A DNA stretch of 55,281 nt, taken from positions 1 through 55,281 of the forward strand of contig JAUCBJ010003552.1 in assembly GCA_032718475.1 (NCBI GenBank), given 5' to 3'. The DNA is from Nemertoderma westbladi. Lineage: Eukaryota; Xenacoelomorpha; Nemertodermatida; Nemertodermatidae. The position numbers and the translations under genes were made by a program. A model generated the notes under the pieces. The model did no database searches and was not told the DNA's origin. It saw nothing but the letters and a program-made list of their open reading frames with translations. Of this stretch, positions 10,583 through 21,000 are shown in pieces. The first letter of the stretch is position 1, and the number at the start of each line of letters is the position of its first letter.

Positions 10583-13070
10583 TATTTGATGCCTTTGAGC
10601 AATTACAACGTGTTAGTGTTTAATGATCATAATAATATTATACTCTCCAAATTATCAAAAATATACAAAATCAAAATTATAATAATATAGCAAGTATTGT
10701 AGTGCAGCAAGTTAATGTAAAACAGCAGCGATCTAAGCAGTAAAACAGTGAGCTGTAATGCAACAAAATAATGTATTTCATACAGTAATTCAAAACGGAA
10801 TTGACAGACACCCTTGTATAAAACACACACCACCACCATAGCATTACGTAATTATTTGCATGGGATAATTGCAGGATAGGACATGGCCCTATCCTTTAAA
10901 TGCCATGTAAACAAGACCCAAGTATTTTAAGTTCTCTGTGAGCTAACTCTGATTCGTATGGTTTAAAAATAGGGTCCTGCTAAAACTTGCTAAAAGTTTA
11001 TAGTTTAAATTACATTTTAGATATTGGCCTACCCAACAATATTAATTAATTATAAATATAAGTTATGAAACATTACGGCATTGAACCTAATCCGAAATGA
11101 CCTGTGGATTAAATAAATCGCTGGACGTTTTTGCAGAATTCATTTATGTGGGGATTGTTTGAGTGCCCTGGCCTAATTGCTGCGCGCTAGATTACGTTGT
11201 CACGACACAAGCGGATAGTAAATAAGTAACCAGGGTTGGTAGGTTGAGGGAGAAGTTGGCTGGCCGAGGCAGCCAATGTAAAACTACCTGGATAATGAGA
11301 ATGCTAAAACCTCGGAGCCGGAAATGGGAAACACTAGATATAAATGAGTCGTAACGGCTTCTATGAATCGATTCATGAATTAATAAATATTTTTTAAAAT
11401 AATATTCAGAAGGATTTCACAATGGCAGCATTTTCCTATTTGCAGAGCTGTCAATGCGCTGTTTGCTTCGAACCTTGAATATCCACTAAATATGTTGACG
11501 TTAGCCCATCACACCACCCCACCAGTTTTGTGTTAGGTTCGGAAGGCCGTAAAGCATTGCTATCGATGTAATTCGTTAAATAATATATCATTTTACACAT
11601 CCCAGGAAATAAAGTTAATTGGATTGGGTGCAATCTTTTTCCGCGTTCAACATTCGCTCGCGTCCAATCTCGTCAGGTAATTATCAATTAAGAGAATAGA
11701 GCAGGTTACATCAGTGCAATTCTAAGCAAAATAATAAACTGATACCAAAAGCACAGTTAATTTCGACCTAATTATTTATCGGGCGAAGTTGCTAACGTGA
11801 AGATTGCACGAGGAACAAGATTTCTCGTAGGAGAAGTTTGCTCATACAGTTCATTGGTATTATATGGCCTTCTCAATATTTTCCTACCAGTGAATAACTA
11901 ACTACTGTACCTGGAAGTAACATACTGTGTGTAGGCTTAGAAACTTTTAGTCTAATCAAAAGTGCAATAATAAATCACCTAAGGACATGCATGCATAATA
12001 AAAAACAGTGTAAACTAAATATCTAACATACTGAATTGCCGGCCTCCATAAGATCCCGCTCCGTCTCGGTTTCGGAGAAGGAACGGGTGTGGGGGGTGAT
12101 GACCCTGAAATGTACTAGGGCTTCAAAAAATTCTTAGGAACTAATTAATTTCTATGCTACTCTCCTGTGGGAATTGTTTATTGTTTAATCATTATTATTA
12201 TTCTTAAATGTGACTATATATATTAATTTAATCATATAAATCATATTATTATTAATATTATATTATTATTATTATTATTAATATATAAAATATATTATAT
12301 TATATATTATATTATATTAATGAATAAAATATATATTAATATTATATATATATTATTAATATATATTTACTTAGAATAAAAAAAAATATATATTATCTCT
12401 TTAATAAATTCAGTAAATAAGTTTATAAACTGGTTATTTCAATATTAATTCCAATAACTCCAATATAGATACCAAATAAAACCAATATCATCAATAATTA
12501 TAATTGTCTAACAAGTGCGCACCTGTGAGAAAAGTGCCAATTCTCAAGTACATGACATTTGAATCTCATTCCAAGTGGCGGTGTATTCATCCATATATAG
12601 AATTAGGAATCCATTGATTCATTCATCAAGCGATTGGGCACATCTCAACTAACAAGTAACGAATTGGAAAGGTTTCTACAAATATCATCAATTATTTGCC
12701 AAAAAATATTACATGATTATGGGAATATGTGCTTCCAATGCATTGCACATTATTATGTATGCCTCCTACATCACTGCAGGTTATAAGCACTAGGGCCAAA
12801 CACAATACATAGACCGACAATTGAGTAATTAATTAATAATTAAAGACCAATAATAAAAGGCAATTAATATAGATTCTACGTCTCAAAACATTACCATGTC
12901 GAGAATACATATTTATCATATAATTAAGCTTGTGCAATTACATAAGCATTGCACAATGCTGGCATACTCTTATCAAATAACTTATATAAATAACTCTAAA
13001 TAAGTTATATAATAGTAGGAGATCATCATCTTCAAGATCAAGTATAAATTTGCTCCCACTACTCCTATAA
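10583..13070. other. AT-rich intergenic DNA
   Basis: No coding frame that I trust. 12,180-12,420 is almost pure A/T with ATTAT and TATATA microsatellites. 11,140-11,340 is a less AT-rich block without recognisable features. Short frames at 10,627-10,839 and 11,451-11,633 (minus) look like chance. Confidence 0.5.
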
Positions 13071-13322
13071 TCTGATCAGATCACGGAGTACAACTTCATA
13101 TCCATAGATGCTGACGGTTTTGACGCACCTAATAATGAAGACTCAGTCGCACGACTTTCTGACTACCGAGATCTTCAAGGGTGGTGGTATGAGATGGCAT
13201 CGTCATTTCTTCTCATCATTGCTCTTTTGTATATTTTCAACAGTCAATCTTGTTATTACAGTAAAACCTATCCACGAAAATCTCACGTCATATTTGATTA
13301 CTTGTTTGCTGTTCATTTGTAG
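13071..13322 (+). CDS. Candidate exon with a membrane segment, family unknown
   Basis: An 84-codon open frame without an early ATG is preceded by a possible acceptor (CTGATCAG, 13,072-13,079). It reads EYNFISIDADGFDAPNNEDS, then SDYRDLQGWWYEM, a hydrophobic helix SSFLLIIALLYIF, a Cys/Tyr/Lys-rich tail and a stop. A donor-like GTATGAG lies inside the GWW codons, so the exon could end there. I do not recognise a family. A chance frame cannot be excluded. Confidence 0.3.
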   Translation, partial: SDQITEYNFISIDADGFDAPNNEDSVARLSDYRDLQGWWYEMASSFLLIIALLYIFNSQSCYYSKTYPRKSHVIFDYLFAVHL

Positions 13323-14145
13323 TTGGTAAATTATTGATCGCAAATCTGCTTTTACGAATAAACTACTGATGTTCCTTGATTGACAGTTCCTATATTTTCA
13401 TTGATTCGCAACAAACACCATGTGACCTCTTCAAATGTAAAATGCTTGTAAAAGTAGGTATTTAATTAGTTTCGTTCAATTACAGGCATAATAATTTATA
13501 ACATTCAAAACTGGAACGTTTAAATATAATTGGTTTATTCATTTTTGGTTAGAACGTATTTTTTATATATACCAGTAAACAGCGTACACATACATGTATA
13601 TAAAAGTTCAGCTATTTTCTTTAATACAATGTAATTGCAGTATTTAATATTTAATGACCTGTATTGTAGCACTTTGAGGTTTCCGAATATTTCTTTCACA
13701 AATTAAAGTAGCCAGAACAATCTACTTGGCCGAAATGTACTATCACATTAAGTATTATTCCAAACTTTAACTTTACGAAAGGACTGCATTTTATGAAAAA
13801 CATTAAAAATTGTAATCGTTGGAGCATAAAAGTAGAACAAGTTTGCACTTAATAATAAAATTTACAATACCATATGAGGTTAATACAGCTTTATTTTGCG
13901 CTATTACCGGCAAGGCTAAGGGGGGGGGGGGGGGGGGATAAATAATTTTCACTGGTGACCCCCTATTTTTTAAATTGTGTAACAGCCCTTCAGGTTTAAC
14001 TGTCAGCGCCTAAACAGACTCACCATCCTATTTTAGGCGAATTATAAAACATTGACCACCCGATATGACGAATAGCTAGATACTGCTACGACTATAATAG
14101 CTTGCCCCATTGAGATGCTATGCAGGTTTAACAAAATTATTTTTG
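13323..14145. other. AT-rich spacer with an 18-base G run
   Basis: No gene seen. G(18) at 13,920-13,937. Confidence 0.5.
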
Positions 14146-14280
14146 CCACCACTGCGTTTATCTACAAAATTGCACTGCCACAACTCCCTAGTATCACAAC
14201 TCACTTTCGCGAGATTATCCACATCTTTAAGGGTAGTGACCTTTCAGACGTGTCTTAGAGATAAGTCAAATACACCGAGA
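14146..14280 (-). mobile_element. Old LINE 3'-end fragment
   Basis: The stretch aligns by eye with the LINE 3' end at 29,575-29,690 (shared CAAAATTGCAC-GCCACAACTCCCTA, the GATxATCC and TTTAAG blocks). It is more diverged and carries small indels. Same family as the copies at 27.1-28.2, 29.5-29.95 and 39.2-42.1 kb. Confidence 0.65.
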
Positions 14281-14601
14281 GTTGGATGAGGTGATATTTT
14301 TTTTTTATGAGGCTAACTAATCATTATACAAGATTGAAAATGTCCCAATGGGATATTTCCTGGGTTACCAAATCTCCTTTCTAACACCTTTCATTGTTTA
14401 ACCTTCTCAACATGTATTTGTACATCATGTTGCCGTTGTGCATAAGAACTATGTAATTGTGACTGATTTTAATGCCATTGATTCTTCTCTGCCATATTGG
14501 GTCTTTCTAGGTCCACTATCCATTCTCCTATGATGGGGTATCTAATTGTGCCAGCTCCTGAACCATGAGCTATGGTTACTATATATATCCATTGCTCTGC
14601 A

Positions 14602-15826
14602 TGTAAAAGCCTTTGCGGAATTGCCCCGTTATTTTTATTATCTTTTACATTAAAATACTCTGTAGTTGATTTAATAAGTGTAAGAGACCGTATTATTGCT
14701 GTATCGGTGTTTTTAGAGGATCTAAGACCTATTTCCTCCGTATGTGTACTGTGAAAGGCATATTTTATGATTCTATGGCAATTCGTGACGCAAAGGGGTG
14801 ATAGCTACTCTTGAACAGTAGTTACTATGACTACGGTTAACAGCTGACATTCATACGTGTTGATTTCCTTTGTTCTACGGCGTCTCTCAGTTCAGTCAGC
14901 CAATTAGAGCGTTTTTGTGGCTCCTTGTACAGAAAATTTCCGAGAAATGACGCAATGCCTATGTGCAGTGTTTACATTCAGTCCTGAGCCAAAGAAAGAA
15001 CGGCTTGGAAGTATTTTGTGCTTTACAGTTTTTAGTCTTACACTAGTAGGTTTAATTATAAAGGGCATATATCCTTTAACTACCTAAAGACTCTGATGAC
15101 TGATCATACATGCTGACTGCTGAAACATTGCAAACTCATAACAATCAGTGTTTTCATTGTTGTTTTATACTGCTATTTACCGTCAGTTCTTCATAATATG
15201 GTTGATGAATTATTATATTTGGAATAACGAACCCCGAAACCCAATATTCTTGATTTACCGAAGGTAAGAGAGAAAGGTTACCAATAACGATTGTGACTTA
15301 TGTTAAAGTGGTTTGAAGTGAATCTAATGTTATTTGATAGACCCTACATGAGTCAGCCTGTGTTCCTTTTATATGTGACTAAAATCAGTGAGGATTGGCA
15401 GATTAGTGTGCAGTATTGTGCAGCATTGTGTATGAGTGAGTCTGTTAAAGAAGCAATTCCTAAAGAATGCGCCATATATGTGAATTATAATTAAGCCATA
15501 TCGTTGTGAGTAGTTTAAGTCATAACTCTGTTTATATAGATAAAGCGCCACGTCCTAAAGGAACTGTTAATATTCCCGAAGGTAAATAATATTGTCAGAG
15601 ATTATATAATACTGTCAGTCGAATAATACATTAGGCTTACATAGCAACAAAATTAAACCGTCGAACCCAATCTCCCGGGAATATCCAGCGGGTGAATGGT
15701 CGCGCACGGATTGGTTTCGACTAGTGTAGTGAATCAAATACTTGTCATAGACTAAAAACCGATTTAATATCTAGAAGACATCTTAATTTGGTGGGTTAAA
15801 CTGCCAAAGGTCTGAAAGCGCGAACA
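14602..15826 (+). repeat. 5' LTR of the BEL-type element
   Basis: 1225 bp, starting TG and ending CA. It differs from the 3' LTR at only three bases that I could find: GCGGAATT/GCTGAATT, GATTTACC/GATATACC and GTTTATATAG/GTTTGTATAG. A 64-codon frame at 15,300-15,494 is identical in both LTRs and is not treated as a gene. The sequence right after the LTR (TTAAAGGATATAGC) does not begin with TGG, so no conventional tRNA primer-binding site is recognised. Confidence 0.95.
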
Positions 15827-18042
15827 TTAAAGGATATAGCTTCTTTGTTGCAGTAAGCAATAAAGTTGAAAGTACCGGTCAACCGGTACATCTGTAGGTC
15901 AGTAGGCCCAACTGCCAGAACCGGTACCAGTAGGCCTGACTACCTAACCACTCGGACCGGTACCTACAGCAGTACAGGTACAGCAGTATTATTCGATTTT
16001 GATAGTTGTATACCGGTAGGTCTTAGTACTTAATCAGGGAACGGCCGCCCTGATTTTTTATTGAGATTTTACTTATTTCTGTCAAGTTTTATTTATTTGT
16101 AGGCCAGTATTGAACAGAAGGCGTGTAAGCCTGATCAGATTGTACAGACGATTTGTAGGCTGAGCTGTTGTCTGATTGCTGTTAAGTCCGAACGAATTGC
16201 AGTGTGTGTAGAGCACTTGTCCGATTAAGTACGGTTAGGAAGTAGGGGCAGCCAATGCGGTAGGGTAAACCCCCAACTAAAGAATAAGTCGCACTACTGG
16301 GTTAGAGCGCATACTCCCTAATCATTTCGGAGTCTGCATGTCCTGTGGTTTATTTAGGCTTGAGAGTAGTCTGCCATCGTTTAGTCTGTACTTTGTTTGT
16401 GTAAGTCTGTACGGGTAGCGTATAATTTTATTTAAATAATTTGTAGGCTGGATAGTTGTCTGGCTGTTATTAAGTCTGAACGGATTGCCGCGTGTGTAGA
16501 TCATCTGTCCGATTAAGTACGATTAGGCAGTAGGGGCAGCGAACGCTGTAAGGTAAACCCCCAACTAAAGAATAAGTCGCACTACTGGGTTAGAGCGCAT
16601 ACTCCCTAATCATTTCGGAGTCTGCATATACCGTAGTTTGTTTAGGCTTGATAGTAGTCTGTCAGTGTTCTGTCTGTATTTTGTTTGAGTAGTTTGTACG
16701 CGTAGCGTAATATTTATTATTCAGAGTTTATGCAATTATTCGCAACATTCAAGTCCCCAAGTTTGTTCCTACAGTAATTGTGTTTGTTATACATACCGCT
16801 ATAGTTAAATTAACCTCGGTACTACACGGGCTGCTTGGCGTAGGTAAAGACTGGTGATTTTGTGCATCGGTCACTCCAGCAGATGCCGTGGTTCTTTTAG
16901 CTGTTCAAGTATATTTAATTACTGATTATCTGTTGTACAAGTACTCGTACCTAATTTAGGGTTTAGTGTACAGTGCTTTCCGAGAATAATTAGTGTAGGC
17001 ATTATATTTGTGTTGTAAAGTGGTTGATAGGCACATTCGATTAGCTCTATTAACTTCTAGGTAGGAACACTCCGTGATACATAACGTAGAACCTATAGCG
17101 ATACGGCTATAGGTCGTCAGGCGGTGGTATTTTCCTATCTAGACAACGCAGTGTATTTACTACTACTTATTATTTCAAATACCGTAATACCCCGTCCGCT
17201 GTAATAATCAGTTTTCTAACCCTTTGTTAGGCTGGTTTGTAGACTTCTTGTAAAATTACCCTAAAAATTCGTATTTTGTGTTTTTTGTAAATTTTTGTGT
17301 TTATTTAGAGATTGTAATCTCAACCCGAATTGTACGTAATTTGTAGTATAAGTAACTTAGGTAAATTAGTAATATTTGTTTTAGTGTCCTATAAGTAACA
17401 CTTCACTGAAAGCGCACCGCTTTGTGTAGTGATTACTCCCCAGAAATAATAATATTTATTTCAAACATTGACAAAACCCATTAAAACGGGTATATATATA
17501 TTATAAATCAAATCTAACGATTTATAAATAGTAGGCCTACCATACAACCATTAGGTCCCAATATCAGTTGGATTACTGCTCAAATAACGGTAATAAAGTA
17601 AGTAAAGTAACAAAGTAACCCTAAAGTAACAGAAATTCAATTATTTGAAATAATTGATATACCGGTATTTACGATAGGCCTATTATCTTTATTTCTATAA
17701 ATCTAGGCTGAAATTATACCGGTACTTGTAATTAATTCTATTTCAGAATTATATATCCTACAAACTGTAAGCTGTATACCGGTATTCCGATAGGCCTATT
17801 ATATATTTATATATATTTGTGCTAAAATTATACCGGTATTCTGTGATAAACCTAGTCTGTAATAATACTTATATAGTTATATATACTATAAGTATACCGG
17901 TATTCTAATATATTATATATATATCACGCTACACTGAGTAGCAGTAACGGTAATTAATTACTAGGCTAGCAGTTCATACTGAGTTACTAGACTTGCTTAG
18001 ACTGTAATATAGCAGTAGGCATTCAACTGTACATACCTAGTC
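15827..18042 (+). other. Long leader of the BEL-type element, rich in ACCGGT palindromes
   Basis: 2.2 kb without a convincing ORF. It holds a ~288-bp tandem duplication. TACCGGTA-type and TAGGCCTA-type self-complementary motifs occur repeatedly at 15,875-16,020 and 17,530-17,900. The Gag start follows at CCTAGTCATGTCT. Confidence 0.75.
16128..16703 (+). repeat. ~288-bp tandem duplication in the leader
   Basis: Two copies, offset by 288 bp, share CCGATTAAGTACG (16,221 and 16,509) and a ~75-bp nearly identical block around GGGTTAGAGCGCATACTCCC (16,300 and 16,588). Divergence elsewhere is roughly 10-15%, so the duplication is older than the present insertion. Confidence 0.85.
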
Positions 18043-21000
18043 ATGTCTGATACTAAGCAGAACCTGTCAGACAGTTTATTAGATGTAACTATCTGCGACT
18101 CAGATAGAGACGTACAACCGTCTGGTCGTAAATCCAGTTCACCTCCCACTGTGAGGAAGGTCATCCCTCCAGTAGTAATAACAGAACCTAGGCTGGTCCA
18201 ACATCGTAGGTCTATCATAGGCACTCGAGCTCAGGTCAAGCGGGACCAAAAGGCAGCGGAACAGCAACAACCCACTAGTCAAGAACTTATTCCTCAGCGG
18301 CCCAGCAGCTCCAGTAGTGAGGATACTGTAGAGCTGACACCCGAGAGCGGAGCAGAGATGACGGATGCGGTTTATACGGATCCCCTTCTCATCCTTCCTG
18401 CAGCCGTGCTCGCTGGGTTATTGATCGCGGTGGAAGAACACCAGATCGATTGGGCGAGAAGTCAACGGTCAACTAGAGATAACTACGCGGGATACACTAG
18501 TGAAGAACTGAAGTCTATTGTCGAGTCGCAATGGAACTTCCCCGGACCCGGACTCCCGTTTGATTTATCAGAAGCTGCCTGGGAAGACATACACCGGATG
18601 GGAGTAGCCAAGGAAACCATCGATCCAGCTGTATGGAAGAGGTCCGCAGCCGGATACGCACAGGGATTCTTCAGCTCTATGGAGCGAATAGAAAAGCAAC
18701 TTTTTCAACAACCTCAAGGACCTCAAGAGCAGGGATCGCTGCTTTATCAAGTTAGAGAAAGAGTTCTGCGGATTAGGCTAATCTTATCCGCCTTTGAGGA
18801 GGCTTCTAAAAGAAGACAAGACACGTCGTTGCAAGTTGCCGTGAAGACTTGGTTTCAACGGGTGAGTCGCCAGGTTCAAGGAGCAGCTCAGTGGAAAGCT
18901 CAGTTGGAGGAGCGCTCAACCCATGGAGAATCAACAGACGCTACTTTTTCCCAAGTGGAAAGTGAAGCGACGGCAGAGAAACCACATAAGAAGGATGCCA
19001 TTGATATCTATCTGTCAGACTATCAGCGTTTTGTGGGAGATGAAGAGTTGAGGAGAAGGCTAGAGGGACTTAGCCCTAATAGCGAAGGAGCCAAACTTGT
19101 GTTAGATGCGATTGATGTGGATAGGTTAGCGGCGAACCAAGCTAAATTCGATGAACAACTCCGCATCGTTAGAGAACAAGAAGAACAAGTAAAGAAAAAA
19201 CGTATAGAAGACAGAAAGGCCGCAGCAAAAGCAGAGGCAGAGGCAAAAGCGGCAGCAGCAGAAGCAGCGGCAGAGGCAAAAGCAGCAGAAGCAGCGGCAG
19301 AGGTAAAAGCGGCAGCGGCAGAGGCAAAAGCGGCAGCAGCAGAAGCAGAACGGAAAGCGGCTGAAGAGATCGCCCAACTGGAGTTGGAAACGCTTCAAGA
19401 GAAGCAAGACGACTTCAGTAAACAGTTAACAGCTAGTAATATGCGGATGATGAATCGATCTACTCCCAAAAGACAGGGATATACATCATCTGAAGAAGGC
19501 GATACCACCGATACTGAGGGCAAAGGAAATAGATCTCGTCTAAGCAGACACAAAAGAACATTCCACCGGCAGAAATTGCCTGATTTGCCTCCAGCTGTTA
19601 GAAGGCAACTAAATAACACCAAAGTAGGTAGTACAGAGCCCGCAGACCAAATAATTAAAATAGAAAGACTCCCTACGATAGTAGATGAGCCTGAAATAAT
19701 TAGGCCTGTTCTTGAAATCACCCCTTCGGTGATAGACGCACATGTGCTCCCTGAAACTACCTCTAAATTCCCTCTGCATAGCACTAAGCTACCTGTGCCC
19801 CGCAGAACTGCCCAAGAGACAGTTCAGGTCCTGGACCCCGAGCGAAATATTCACAATTTGTCGCCCGTTGTCCCTCGTCCGCCCGCTACAACGTTGGCGA
19901 CTCCCGCTTCGGCGGTCGAATGGGTGGACGAGAGACGGCGGGGGATGGATATCCTGCTCGGACAGATGCAGGAGACTGTCCAGCAGTTCAAGGGCACAGT
20001 AAGGGAAAGTAGGCTAGAGTTGCAAGAAGTGCAGCAAAGTATCGCGCTAGAGCGCGATAAATTAGTAAACACACAAAAGGGTATACCACCACCCTCTGTA
20101 ACAATGTGTCAACCTGTTAGTTCTGAAGTATTGCATGCGCAAGGTGTGGAGCCTACACGCATATACACTGCTAGCGAAGTAGAAACTCCTATAGTGAACC
20201 CTCTAAAGGGTAATTATAGACCTGTTGATAATGATATTCCCTATAGAACTGATCATAATCCGAGAAATTTATATACTGATAACTCGATATTAAATAGCAC
20301 GATGGCCCAAGAAAGTTTTACGCGTCAAATGGCTAGAACCGAAGCCCGACAAGCGGTAAAGGTTGGAGAGATCGTCAAGTTTAATGGAGATGAGATGAAA
20401 TGGTTACCTTTTAATGAATATTACAAAGATAACATACAGAACTCTGTACTATCTAATGGAGAAAAACTTAGATACCTCATCGAGTGCTTGGAAGGATCTC
20501 CCAAGTTAATGGCATTAAAGTTTATTGGACATCCAGACGGATTAAGACAAGTTTGGGATACACTAAACATCAGGTATGGTAATAGGAATAATATCGCTGG
20601 GTACTTGTATGCCAAGTTAGTAGCGCCCCGAAAGTTTATTAGTAGCGGAATTATCGAGTTTTCCGATGAGATCCAGGAGATCTGCAGACAATTAGATTGG
20701 CTAGGTAAGTCTCATGAGTATCAGAACACTATGGTTATTAGAGCAGTGGCTTCTACTTTACCGAAAGGTGGAGTAGGTACACGCTGGGATAAGAAAGTGT
20801 TATATATGATGGAACAACAACGGCGAGACCCTACCATGGCTGATCTCATGTCATTCCTAGATGGAGAAGTGAAATTACAGCTCCTGAAACAGTCTAGGGA
20901 GAAAACACCGGAAAACAAGGTAAGTGAAAAACCCGTCTCTAGGAGAAAAATAACACCAGTATGTTATACCGACGACGGTGAAAGCCAAACTTCTCAAGGA

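Noticed and set aside
15300-15494. 64-codon ORF present in both LTRs
   Set aside because: It is identical because the LTRs are duplicates. No protein features are recognised.
19126-19407. Cys/Phe-rich minus-strand ORF
   Set aside because: It is antisense to the Ala/Lys/Glu coiled coil of the BEL-type Gag.
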